A DNA stretch of 64,000 nt, taken from assembly GCF_041260155.1 (NCBI RefSeq), contig NC_091929.1, positions 42,600,244-42,664,243 of the forward strand. Direction: 5' to 3'. Shown one piece after another: positions 51,167-63,630 of this stretch. Positions within the stretch are counted from its first letter, which is position 1, and every line of letters begins with the position of its first letter. The stretch comes from Ptychodera flava (lineage: Eukaryota > Hemichordata > Enteropneusta > Ptychoderidae). Below the pieces are notes generated by a model, which saw nothing but the letters and a program-made list of their open reading frames with translations, did not search any database and was not told where the DNA came from. Both the position numbers and the translations under genes were made by a program.

Positions 51167-54100
51167 TTAGTCCAGTAATGGTGACGATTCTGATGCATCC
51201 ATATCAACGTCGTCTCTCTGGCTCTCGATGTCCTTAGAATCATTGCCATTCACTGTGGACAAATCACATACATTCATTGATGAAAATGAGAACGTTATAC
51301 TCTGCAGTCGTACAGTACAGACCTAAGGGCCATGATGCTATCTGACAAGGTGTGTTGAAAAATAAACTGATGACACTAAAAGTTATCGATTTGCTATTGT
51401 CCAAAAATCAGTTTTGAAATTAGAAAGTCGTTCAACACAATTTCATGTACTGCGTTTGATGCCTCAAAACAGCAAGAAATAAACTTTCCACAGTGAACTT
51501 TAGGCCTGAATTTGAACCCCTATTGGTATATAAAGGTAGTTCAAGTATGAAACCAGAAAGTCAGGCCTGAAAGAATTAATCAATTTTCTTTTATAATCAA
51601 CAATAAAAATCAGGGGTCACTGTGCAAATTTTGATATTAACGAAACAGGCTCCCTACATTTAGTGATATTTGAAATTCAAAATGGCCGCCATTTTCCTGA
51701 GAAATTTAAATTTTTGGTTTGTACAAAGTCAATAAAGTGAAAAGTTCATTCACTCTGCAGGCTTTCAACTGTATGCACAAAGGCAATTGATAAGTGACGT
51801 ATTGTAACAATTTAACGATTCAAAAAACCATCAGCAAGATGAACTCCACTATATTAAAACTAAAACATAGTGATCTTTTTCACAGACAACTGAGTTAAAA
51901 TCTCATGAAGTTTTCTTTGGGCTTAAGAAAAAAGTTAAAGATAGTCACATAAGCATCCTTTTTTAAGTGAATGCAGGTATTTGTCTTTTCATTGGCTAAT
52001 TTAAAATGTCACTGATTAAAACTTTTCCCTTTACTTAATATATTTACAATTGTAATGGAAATCAAAAAATGCTAAAAAGCATGCAGCTAATTCAAAATGT
52101 TTTACAGGATCCAATGAATATTACCCTGAAGAACTAAATAGTGGGAAATTAAAGAAGGCTGAAAAAAATTGAAATGGTTACTGTAATAGAAATTATTCTG
52201 ATGGAATACAAACCCCTCGGTCTAACATCTTCACACTAAAGAAATTGATGCAAAACTTGCCAATTTCCTAAAATATTCAGGTATGTGAACTAAAAGATGA
52301 CCCCTGATTAAAGAGTTCATGATACTAAATTCTGGTTACCTTTGGTTGTGTTGGTTGGAATCATTGCAACTATGGCATTGCCTTTTTCAGCCGGTACAGT
52401 CTTCAAAGGAATTGGCAAAGTTGTACCATCTGCTTGTCCAAGATAGATGTACATCTGGGATTGAACACAAAATACACATTTATATTTCTATCCAAAAATG
52501 TTGTTAGATCACTTGTGAGGTGAGTTGCACAATGCTGTTGGCATGAATTCTCATTACCTTAACTAGCTTTTGTCTTGTGCTAGGGGGCAAACAACATGCC
52601 ATTGAATTGCATTGTGGGTAAAAAGTTGACTTCTCACCACGGAATAGTTTGAAATAGTGATCTGATGAATATTTCTAACACAAATGTAATTGCTGTCATG
52701 GCAAAAAGTTCTGTTTGTTCATGAATATAACTGAAAACATTTCTCTTTTCACCTTGTAGATATTTCTGGTATTAAATTCCTGTATAACCTAAAACTTTAA
52801 TTTTGTTTCTGTAATCTTGTGTGTCTTACCTGTAGAAATCTGCCATAATTGAAAATCTGATTGACAGCCTGGGACTTTTTTGATTCACTTAGGTGGCACA
52901 ATCATATTTAAGGTCATGAGAAGTAACAAGCAACTGTAACAGAAATTACATGAGCAAACTGCCTACCATACCTGTGGGGGCTGGCAGCATGGTATAGCTG
53001 ATTTCCAAAATCCCTTCCAACATGATTGCATGCTGGAAGTCTGTAGAAGAACATAAGATTATCATCAGTACAGTACATCCTCCTAAACCCTTTTACGGTA
53101 AACGTTTACTTGAGTCCCCAATAATGGTGCATTGCATCATAAAACATTTATTTTAAGGCCACAGAGGTAAATTTGCTTGCAACTTTTATGGGATGATTGT
53201 TTGTACTCCATGTCCTACATAGATACCCACTTTTCTTTTCCTGTTAGTGAACCAGTATGGAGTGTTATGACATTCCCTGTGAATGCAGTACAATGAGGTA
53301 CCAAATACATACTGCACATCAAAGCCATGATATGGACAAGTACAAAATGAAGTAAGTTTCGCTATGGAAGAGCGATCTGGATTAGAAGTACAATGCAAGT
53401 CAAATGTTCAATTCACAATGGACACTGTGACTGTCAAGTGAGTTTTAAACAGACTCTTGACAACATAGCCAAATGTACATCTCACAAAGCCCCACAATGG
53501 TTATTCATTTCCTCATCCCCATCAAGCAGGCTACTTTTCACTTTTCTATCTCATCAAAGAGTAACCTATCCTACACATGCAACCAGGGACATAATTCCTA
53601 AAATAACTGACATCGCTCCTGTTTGACTAATAGGCAACAAAGGCAAACTTTAATGACAGAAACACATTTTGGAAGTACTGGTTAGTTCCTTTATGTTTAG
53701 TGAATATTTAAATCAAAATATTTGTACTCACATTGGCCTGGATGCAGCATCCCTGGTTCCCACGGCAACAGAGAATCCTGCTGCAGAGAATTCCATTGAT
53801 GAAGGCGACAACTCCCTCGCATATAGCCATCATCAGAATGAAAGTATCAACAGCTTGTTTTTTATGCTGCATAGAGTGAAAAAAAGACCAGTGTAAAGTC
53901 AATGCAAAATCAGGAGTGGCAACTAGCATGAACATTAGAGCCAACCAGTGTTCTAACTAAGGCTTATTTGCGCACTATTTGCAAAGTGTCTCCAACTGCC
54001 CTCCCAGTGGAATTTCTAGTTTAATGCAACTTTACTTTCAGTCATTTCGATCAGTTTTAGTTTTGGTAACAATAAATATAAACAATGGGACGGAATGCGA

Positions 54101-56689
54101 TATCAGTGCTGATTTTCCCTTTTGACTTTTAGTGCTTGTTGTTGGTGCAGTAGCTACCAACACACGGTATGCATACACCCTCAGAGTACGCAGTGACTAC
54201 GTAACCAAATTTAACTCGATAAATGATGATGTATACAGAAGACGCAACATGGCTGCCTCTGAGGTCTCCGTGCCTTTGGTCACCAAAGTCTAAGTTGCGC
54301 ATCCACTCCACACCTGAGGGAACACTGGAGCCAACAGAATTTTATTTATGGTATGAATAAATTTGACTTGCAACTCAAATATGGCCACAGCGTATGCCTC
54401 AATGTTACGAGCCTAAATTCAATTGACCAAATCCATAACACAGGATCGAAATAATGACATTTTCAAAGACAATATGGCTTTATAACAGGAATTCAAATCA
54501 TCTCCCTGAAGATGGGATATTTTTGTTGGAAAGCAGTAAGACAGCTGATTGGGCTTTACAGGCCTGTTAAATTTCTGTTCAAGAAAAATTTTTGCTACAA
54601 TTTTGATAAAAAACTGTGGCCATTGAAATGTGATGTCTGGTTGCTTCAAAATAATACGAAAAAATGCAGAAAAATTCATAAAAATTGGTAAAATGTTGCA
54701 CTAAAATTTTTTGCGGGAAAACTTACAGCACTCAAAGGGCTAATCAAATCTGTATAACAGGCAAAACATTACCTTCATGATGGGGTAATATCCCTGGATG
54801 TAGCAAACGAATGCGTTGTGCAAATATAATATGGTTAAAAGATGTCAGCATATATGTAGGGTAGATTTTATTCACTAGGTGATATTAAAATACTCATCAT
54901 GGATCAGAATTATCCTCTTTCCAATCACGCAATTGAGAGAAGCGATATACACCAAAGGAGAAAAGACTTACATACCATTGGCTTGTTACGTTCATTTAGA
55001 CAAGTTTCATTGTAGGCATCACGATCTCTGTCCCAACATTTGTCTCTGTACATGTAGCGGTAATTATCTTCGTAATCCAAAGCAACTGCCATTACTATTA
55101 CCAATGCTACTGCACAAAATGTTGCCGATAAGAACGAAAACACCAATGACGTCAGAGTCTGTGAAAAATGGAAAATAAATGTACATAAAGAGGGTCCTTT
55201 ACTATGAATAATGTGTGATATTATTGAAATTTGAATATATGGTTAAAATACACATGAAATTATGAAACGTGAGAATAAACATAACTGATGGAAAGTGGTG
55301 TAAGCATGCTGACACATTCTGAAAATAACGGGCTCTACAGTGATGTAACAAGTTTTCATGCGGCAAGACTGTCCTGAACATGACTTCACCCTTTCATCAC
55401 AATGGTTTGGCCTCAACAACCCACTACCCATTGTTATCAATGATAACTGTGGACCTGTTTACAGGGAAACTGGGTGAGCAGGTGAAGTTTTGTCACACTG
55501 AACAATAGTGTGGGGAGATTTAGATTTCACATTTTCAATAGAGCCTTTACATGACTTTTTATGGAAAACTGGAAAAGTCCTGAAATTAATTTGATTAGCC
55601 AGTAAACTGATACAAAACATATCGTTTAGCAGCATTTTACAGTGGTTTACACTAAACCGGTGGCAATAGACGTACATGTAAAGTCCAAATTGAGGAGTTG
55701 CCAACACTGTCAGGTGTAACTATTGCCTAGCAGTAATACCTGTGGATCACAAAGAAATCAACTCTCCGAAAGTTGAAACATTGTCTTGAAGGAGGTCAGA
55801 CACACTGGTAATCAAAACAACACAAACAGATTCGCACAAACAATCCTTTGCAAAACTATGAATTCTGAGTGGTATATGTATATGGGACGATGTGTGGTGT
55901 TGTTTTGATTATGCATGAAAATGTCGGCAACTCCTCAATTTAGACAGTTTGTCTAGTTCCCGTGTTGCCACGCATTCCGTATAAACAAGTGTAGATATCT
56001 GAACGCTATGATAAATATCTTGTTTGTTGGTTCGATGTTGGTAGGAATGGAAAAGAGCAGAAACGACGTTATAGCTCCTGTCCATTTATGGGAATGTGAA
56101 GCTGAAAACTACTAGACGTGAGTTGAGTCTTACCATTTGATCTGTCTTTTTCAATGCAGACACTATACCAATCAACCCTGTTATGATCACCTGTAACATA
56201 ATATTCAAAGGTACATTAAAGAAAGGGGTTTTCTGAACTGTACTCTAAGGTTGTCTGGGACACCTACAGCCAATGTAATCACTGTGAAGAACTTCAAAGT
56301 AATTTTCTAAATTTTCACTTGAATTTAAGCTGCAAAATGGCATTTCGGACGGTGTTCAAATTTTGGAATTTTCAAAATACTCAGACTGCCACGCAAGAAT
56401 ACATGAAAATTCATGTAATTAACAGAATTTCTACAGATGACTTTTTCAGAAAGAGCAATGTTTAAGAAGTTCCAAGGAGCCCTGTGTAACTTACCAACAC
56501 TCCAGCATATATTGGCATCCCGATGTAAGCAAAGAAACACTCAAGGTTTATTGCCACAATACCCGTGAAGATCAGAATGCCACCAAACAGAATTTGAAGG
56601 AAAGCAAACACAACAAGCGTTGATGATTTAACTCGTGGCTCCATTTTTCTGTCTCTTGTGAGGGTGTCGTCAAAGGACACTTTATCCAT
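51167..56689 (-). CDS. Gene A: MS4A/CD20-like four-pass membrane protein, seven exons, complete (279 aa)
   Basis: Coding exons: 56689-56495, 56190-56134, 55158-54976, 53866-53732, 53040-52972, 52454-52340, 51252-51167 (840 bases with stop). All joins are GT-AG and the frame is open. Membrane segments lie near residues 23-47, 57-77, 85-111 and 152-174. The loop (about 112-145) has two cysteines and one sequon (NET). The tail has CCRGNQGCC after segment 4, is shorter in exon 6 than in D and E (38 against 44-45 codons), and ends ESSPLLD. The ATG at 56689 follows TGACAAG; an upstream in-frame ATG at 56710 is not conserved. Intron 2 has a Tc1/mariner-like MITE and intron 3 a hAT-like one. A triple AGGTCA repeat lies 1.4 kb upstream. 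As first gene of the array in transcription order, it lacks the conserved upstream block seen before the others. Family assigned by topology and motif. Confidence 0.82.
53946..54327. mobile_element. hAT-like MITE (382 bp) in gene A intron 3
   Basis: Ends are CAGTGTTC and GAACACTG, flanked by an exact 8-bp duplication GAGCCAAC (53938-53945 and 54328-54335). An 8-bp duplication with CAGTG ends is the hAT pattern. Gene B intron 3 has the uninterrupted site near 39033-39050. Non-coding. Confidence 0.9.
55640..55991. mobile_element. Tc1/mariner-like MITE (352 bp) in gene A intron 2
   Basis: It starts CAGTGGTTTACACTAAACCG, ends in a diverged complement, and has TA on both sides. It shares interior sequence (GAAATCAACTC, GTTGAAACATTGTCTTG) with 27035-27453. 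Gene B intron 2 has the empty site near 41080-41095, reading AGCATAGTAGATATCT. Confidence 0.85.
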
Positions 56690-57687
56690 CTTGTCAGAAT
56701 TTCTTCTCAAACAGGCTTTTGTTTTTCACTGAAATATTTATCTGTAGAAAATGTAAATTGGGTATAACATTTACGAAAGATATTTCTCACATCAAGTGCT
56801 GTGTAATAGTGGACAAAGAAGTTAAAATATTAATATTACATCTTACAAAGAATGTCATTTGAAATGTCTAGTATTTTCAGGTATCTATGACCCCTTATAA
56901 ACAGGAAGTGAGACTTAATCTGAGAATCTCACTTTGAAGAAGATACTAAATGCGGCCTTATTTGCAATTATATCTGAGACTGTCACTCATTACAGTAAAC
57001 AGCAAAGTGCTCTGTGAAACGCTCTAGTCCATCAAATCTGGTAAACAGTGGCATCTTAGTGCTCAAGACATGACCCAAGATGACATGAGTACTAGTTCCA
57101 CAGAAACATGGTGTGCCACCCCTGCAGTGCTGTTTGTGTGATTTTATCTCGTACATGAAAAATGCTTTGAAAAGTTCATTATCCTCAATGGAATCCAAAT
57201 GCATGATGTAATGATATAACATTGCTTCACTTATGATATTGAAACTGATTTATGACACTGCTAAGACCAATGAGAAGGTTTATTTCCTTGCTAGCTACAA
57301 AGTTCCATACTAGTCTTGTGGTGATATACCTTCACGGACTGTCACTTTTTATTTAACCCTTATTCTGCCAAGTTCATAAATCCTCATTAGGTCAATTGGT
57401 TAAAACCAAGGAAGTATAACATTTCCCATACCTTGCATCTTAACAAAATTCCAGCATAATTTGAACAAACCTGACTACGGTGACACCTAGCTTATATTAC
57501 CTGCATAAAATATCATTTCAAACTAATTAAAAGGGTGCTTTCAGATAAAATTCTTCAACCTAAAACACAAAGAATGCCCCACAACTACAAATATGCAAAT
57601 TCTACCATGATTTTAACAAATCTGACTGTGATCTCCCTCAGGCTAGCAATCTACAATGTACATACATGATTTTTGCTCATACATATG

Positions 57688-57837
57688 CCAAGCCAAGTGG
57701 GTGAAAGTATGAATATGTTTTGCTCAATACTGCACTTTAACCCTTTACCTGCCAGACACAATCACTTCCCCATCCACCAAGTCAGTAAAAAGCGGTATCG
57801 AGCCAAAACCATATGTATTTTCACCCACTTGGCTTGG
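57688..57837. mobile_element. 150-bp MITE
   Basis: Inverted repeats CCAAGCCAAGTGGGTGAAA and its complement at the far end, with TATG directly outside both ends (57684-57687, 57838-57841). Non-coding. Superfamily not set. Confidence 0.8.
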
Positions 57838-58107
57838 TATGTTGTAGCAGCTTTAGTCTGTAAAAATCATGTTTACAGTATTTCTGTGTTCAGGGACCTA
57901 ATATCTTTGTTAAAATGCATCATATGGAACATGTTTTGCGTCACTTGTTTTAACCAACTTGACCTGATGCTGAAATATGAACTTGGCAGGAAAAAGTTAA
58001 GTGACTTGGCAAATAGAAAGTGAGAAAGTGTTAGGCATGGCAGGATATGGAGGATGTGGTTACCAGCTAGCATTCCATAATTACCAGTTATAGGTAAACA
58101 ACTTGTT

Positions 58108-58127
58108 TGACCTTTGACCTTTGACCT
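58108..58127 (-). promoter_or_regulatory. Triple AGGTCA direct repeat (DR1-type)
   Basis: On the minus strand, three perfect AGGTCA half-sites are spaced by one A each. DR1 spacing is the known binding pattern of HNF4, RXR and PPAR-type nuclear receptors. It lies about 1.4 kb upstream of the gene A start codon, in the orientation of the array. Whether it is used is unknown. Confidence 0.5.
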
Positions 58128-59768
58128 AATCACTATTGTCACTTTTTCCAATGAACATGCATTGCTGGAAAGAAATAAGGTTAAGTTTATTGGTAATCAT
58201 ATGCTTGATATTTATAAGTCACTCTGACATTTCAAGAATGTTATTTTGATGGAGGATAAATGTGTCAATTTGCATAAACATACTCCATTTGTCCTTTTTC
58301 AGTTTGTAAATTGTTTCCTCTTGTCAGTCTTTATCTGGGTAGCTTCCTTTCTTTCGGGATGTGTACCTGATGGCTACTGTCTTTTGAGGTAGTTGATCAT
58401 ACAGACCTGTTTGGATTATAATCTGTTATAATTATTATAATATTATTCCCTTGAAGCTGGCCGTCTGAAAACCAGGGTTTATATTCTCACCGAGAAGACC
58501 TGTGGAATATTTGGAAGCTCATGCAAGTTTCAAAATTCAAGCCTTAGAGCTCAAAACGCCATCATCCCAAATAACAGCATTGTCCATGTATTTAATTCTA
58601 CTATAATGATGTTATAAATTGTGTCACATGTATTTGTTTGCCTGTATAAGAGCTGTTGGAGGAACATTAGTGTATTAATTGAGTGAAATAATCATCTCAA
58701 GGATGCCAAATATGATAATTTTCACACCAGCAGTCTTACATCTTCAACCAAATACCCTCAATGCCTGTACCTCTAATTACAGAGATAGAGGCCATAATAA
58801 ATCAAAGTAACTTTAACTTTGATATGTTTTACTAATTTGTTTGTTAAATTGTTCTACTCCCAAAGGAAGTTGCAATACACTATGTTGAGCTTGTCAAATC
58901 AGCCTGCACATGTGTAGATGGTCATTGATCGCCAGCGAATTTTGGTATGGACAAAAATTCAAATACAAATGCTAAAAAGTACTTTTTTGACAAATAGAGG
59001 CTGACTAGACAAGCCAAATAGTGGGTGTTTCAACAAACTTTGGCTTAAAGAACATAAACTTGCAATTGACAAACAAAACAGAAAATTAATATGCATGAAA
59101 AAGAAAAAAATCAATCATTATTTTGTCTGAAATATAGTAACGGAGGTGTACTAGCAGGGTTTCTGATACAGCCTCCAGCCCAAATATTATTTTATATTAC
59201 ACTGTGCAAATGCAAGAAATATTCAAGATACAATGACAAGAAGCTGGGTCGGCAGGCACGCCGCCCTGGAAGATATCCTATATTGCATTGCTGTAAGGCC
59301 AACGCCTAAACCGGAAATAGGCTCATTGGCGTCAAGACACCAAGGCGAGCGGATCGGCTTCGCTCATCCAATCTTGCCGCATACGGCAAGCAATTGCGAT
59401 AATGACGAATGCCTTATTTCCAAAAATCAGTAAATGACATGCTTTATCCATCCCCACTTCAGTATGACACGTTCCCTAGTCAGTAAATGACAATGGGGCC
59501 GGGGTACCCCAGGCCTCTCACAAGTATCAGATTGTTCACAGTCCCGTGGATTGTTGTAGCGAAGCCAGCAGTTTTTCTCACAGAAACAAGTTGCATAATG
59601 TACTCAGTAAAACGTTGTCAGGTACATGTAACATGAAAAGTGACTGAGGTCGAAGTGACTAAGGCACCGGGATTGATTTGACCACAAACAACGACAAGAG
59701 GGTGTGAATTACTTGGGTCGAAACGGACATGGGTCGAGGTGACCTGCTGCCCCGGCCCCAAGCTGCAG

Positions 59769-60155
59769 GCCTAGCGGCCTGGCTATGTTTACATAAGGCG
59801 TCCACATTTTAGAAAATCGCTAAAAGTAGGCAGAAAGAAAGCAGGCAGAAAGAAAGCCCCCATTACGTGAAAACGATAGGGGTGGGATGACAGTTTGACA
59901 CATTTCGTACCATTAAGAGTCGAATGATACTACATTGACCGGGTTGACCATATGACTTTCATCGAAAAACGTCCGGGGGAAAAGTGAATACATTGGATGT
60001 TTGACCAAACTTTACAAAGCATCAATTTTTCGATCAAAAAATCCATGCGTAGAACTAATGAAAATTCGTAAAAAAATACCGCTGCCTTGTACATAAGGCA
60101 ATAAAATGTCGTAGACGTGAAAATGAGTTTACTAGAAAATACATAGTGGCTCTAA
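59769..60155. repeat. Direct repeat inside the 4.48-kb element, left copy (387 bp)
   Basis: Starts GCCTAGCGGCCTGGCTATGT. Nearly identical to 63260-63630; this copy has one extra 16-bp unit (GCAGGCAGAAAGAAA region). High identity points to a recent duplication or ongoing conversion. Confidence 0.95.
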
Positions 60156-62649
60156 GGGGGAGACCCACATTGGCAGACACTTATCTTCAACCTGATTTTT
60201 CACCATTAAAATGAATCTTTAACCGGACATGTAGTATATGTTTGGATAGCTCGAGAATTGAAGATTACGAAAATTGTAAGAAAAATTGAAAACCTGTTTG
60301 CGTGTGTTTGTTTTGCTCAAAAATATGTGTTTTTGAGTTTTTTCACTTAAAAAAGTATAAGTACGAGAGGGTGATGGCCATTGGTAATCCGTTTACTGCA
60401 ATCGATAGCAGAGTAAGGTGTGTAAAAAACTGTGTCTTGGATTTTTGATACTCCGCTTTGTTTTTGCACAATTAGCCTTGAAAGTGAGAAGTGGTGGATT
60501 CTGAATAAATTAACGGCTTTTGTCCACGTTTGTCAGGATATCTTTTGTTTTTGGAACATTATCGGAATTCTGAGACACGGTTTTGTAGAAACAGTCACTA
60601 ACTACAACCTGTGCAAAGATAAGGCTGATCCGTCGACGTGGCACCAAGTTACACTCTCCAGAAGTTGCGATACATTGCCAAAAACGGAACGGAGTAAATG
60701 GCAGAAATGTACATGCGACCCTTGGAGTCGCACAAAGTCAGCTAAAATTCCGGTTCGCTCACATTTTCGGTGGAAATTCCCAGCCCATAATGAAGTACAG
60801 GACTTTTTACACAATTGTCTGAATTTGTGGTATGAATGAAATGATACATGACGTGAAAATTGGAAGAAAATGAACACTGAAACGGCCAGTTCGCGGCGTA
60901 AGCGTTAGGCTTTATTTACACAACTGTCATTCCGAGCTAAATCTGGGGATAATCTTCTTGCTAAATACAAACTAGCGTATTAACTGTGCACTGTAGTGTA
61001 CCAGTTAAAATTTGATTATAAAGCGAAGAAATGGCTGGCTGCGTATATACTTCGTAAAAGTATGTGATTTTGCATGCCAAGTCCGATGACATTGTGTTTT
61101 CCTCTCTTTTGGTTGCACAATCGTCACCGCGTTTTCAGCTTCCTGCCCGGAGAGAGACAAGTGACAATGAATTTACAATGTGGTACATACCGACAAAGAC
61201 GAAGTTCATTCAGACGCCGTGTTCGTGCGTACGTTAGCTCACCGTCCCGGACGATGGTTAGCTTTTACGTTCCGTACTGCATGTTGAAGTACGACCACAG
61301 TCTGCCTTGAAAATGGCATGGAGCTAAAACGGACAGCTACATGAACGCGGTTTCCGACCTCAGAAGTAGCAGTTCCGGGCTAACTTTATGTTGTGCCAGG
61401 TTAGAACCCATCTTTAGGCTAAACTAAATATAACACCTGACAATATCTGGTGTCTTAAACGATTTCCTAATAGTAAGAAAAAAAGTTGGCGAAAAACTGA
61501 AATAAATCGATTCTGACACGAAACTTGAACAATTCTAAAAGCGACTTGTTTTGGCTTCGCAAGTACAATGGAGGCGAGTACCTAAAACAGATGTGAATCT
61601 GTGACCACGCTGATATTAATTTTAAACTGAATGCGTCATTCTAAAAACACGACGGTCGAATTTTGTACAAGTACAGTAATAAAATGCGTGAACTTTAGTC
61701 AAACAGTTGAATATTGCGTTGGCTGATATGTGGAAACGAGCATAAGTCGTTCTACGGTGGCGACTGTCCGTTGAACTACTATAATAACGACGATAGACAG
61801 ACCATGCAGCAGCACGCTGCTTTTCAGCGTGATTGAGTTTATCCACAGGAAAAAGTAGTTGCTGATTCGAAAAAAGCACGTTCATGGTTGTTTAATTTTT
61901 TCAAGTTCATGGAAATACTTCTATCATTTCCCATTTTTGTTTCTTTAAATTTACCGCATAAGTTTATAATTACCAAATAACAATTCAATCGCAATGATTT
62001 TAAAGCTATACTGAAATGAATTTGTGCTGCGAAATATCGCCTACTTTTCAATCGAGATTGATTTCGACCCTGGACTTCGACTCACTTCATGAAAAGTCCG
62101 CCAATAACAGTTGATCACGGTTTTGTGGAGGGACCGTGAGTTGATCGAGATAAATTATATATGCCCTATGATTAGCTCTGGTACAGATTGAAAAACAAAT
62201 GCTAGGTCAACATTGTGTTTACATTGTACATCATGGCATCATTCTAATGTAATATAGCAAAACTGTACGTGCGTTACCCGCATCACGTTCCCTCTGTGCC
62301 CGCATAGAATTTACAAAACAATAAGCTCACGTTTCCAAACCGGGCAGAGCAGACACCGGCGCTTTCCAAGTATTGGCATGTTTCTAATTTGTACTGAGAG
62401 GAATGTTGCTCGCCCAGCTGTCGAAACAAAAAGACGTCGCAACCATTTTCACAAAAATAGATAGAAAACTTGTGGTGACGTACAGGAACGTAATCTTCAT
62501 TGCATGCTTTACGTGTAAACCGTAACCACGGTCCCTCTGAGGGACTGTGCCATAACGTAAGCGGTAACAGTTTGGGTTGACGGACTTCACTGGGCATTTG
62601 CAGACGTAAAAAATCATCTGACATTTTTATCATGATCAGTCGCAATTAG

Positions 62650-62965
62650 TTCGGAGCGGGATCAATTTTGAATGTCGGACTTCATTAGGTGCAGACAAAC
62701 ATGTAAACTGTTATCAGAAAAAGACGTAATTTTTGGATTTTCGGAGTAGCCTAGTTTGATTGGGGCGGGATCAGTTTTGAATGTCAGACTATACTTTGCA
62801 TTGAGTCCACGTCATTTGTTAGCGGACACAAATGTACGTTTTGGTTTTCGGCGGCGATTAATTTTGAATGCTGGACTTTATTTGGCAAACATGTAAAGAC
62901 AAAGACCTACTATTTGGATTTTGGCAGTTATTTGTTTTGTACGGGAACAGTTTTATTAAATATGA
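62650..62965. repeat. Degenerate minisatellite, three to four units of 86-109 bp
   Basis: Units begin with GCGGGATCAATTTTGAATGT or a variant at about 62656, 62765, 62851 and (weakly) 62940, and end with TTGGATTTTCGG-like sequence. Subterminal repeats are common in large non-autonomous DNA transposons. Confidence 0.7.
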
Positions 62966-63259
62966 GGTAAAATAACGTAAACTACAACGAGCAGCCTCTC
63001 AATTGTGCGCAAGATGTATCACCAGTTTTTGTTCGAAGCTCTTAGCGTTATGCATTACAGTCCTCGCTTGCGACCATCAAGTTTCCAATTTACACCTTTT
63101 CAACGCATCGGAAACTGGAGTTTTAAGCTTGACTGTAACTCTGACAATTTCAACTTTTCTCTAATTCTCGGCCATATGCTTGATATTTTGCTTTTGTGGG
63201 CCATGCTTTTACAATCGACGGCTACCTCCAGCATGTTCAGTAGCCACGACATACTTAGA

Positions 63260-63630
63260 GCCTAGCGGCCTGGCTATGTTTACATAAGGCGTCCACGTTT
63301 TAGAAAATCGCTAAAAGTAGGCAGAAAGAAAGCCCCCATTACGTGAAAACGATAGGGGTGGGATGACAGTTTGACACATTTCGTACCATTAAGAGTCGAA
63401 TGATACTACATTGATCGGGTTGACCACATGACTTTCATCGAAAATCGTCCGGGGAAAAGTGAATACATTGGATGTTCGACCAAACTATACAAAGCATCAA
63501 TTTTTCGATCAAAAAATTCATGCGTAGAACTAATGAAAATTCGTAAAAAAATACCACAGCCTTGTACATCAGGCAATAAAATGTCGTAGACGTGAAAATG
63601 AGTTTACTAGAAAATACATAATGGCTCTTA
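63260..63630. repeat. Direct repeat inside the 4.48-kb element, right copy (371 bp)
   Basis: Same orientation as 59769-60155, 3491 bp away. Not canonical LTRs: the copies do not begin TG or end CA, and the outer bases flanking the pair do not show a duplication. Confidence 0.95.

Larger units (their letters stand above)
56690..59256. other. Upstream flank of gene A: no gene seen
   Basis: No coding sequence recognised and no clear match to the other intervals, so this is probably the edge of the duplicated array. It contains a 150-bp MITE (57688-57837) and a triple AGGTCA repeat (58108-58127). Confidence 0.5.

Noticed and set aside
60432-60839. 135-codon open frame inside the 4.48-kb element
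   Set aside because: No recognisable transposase motif, composition like chance, and no supporting repeat copy to compare.
59769-63630. Reading the 387/371-bp direct repeats as LTRs
   Set aside because: The copies lack TG...CA ends, no flanking duplication is seen, and no retroviral-type coding signal lies between them.
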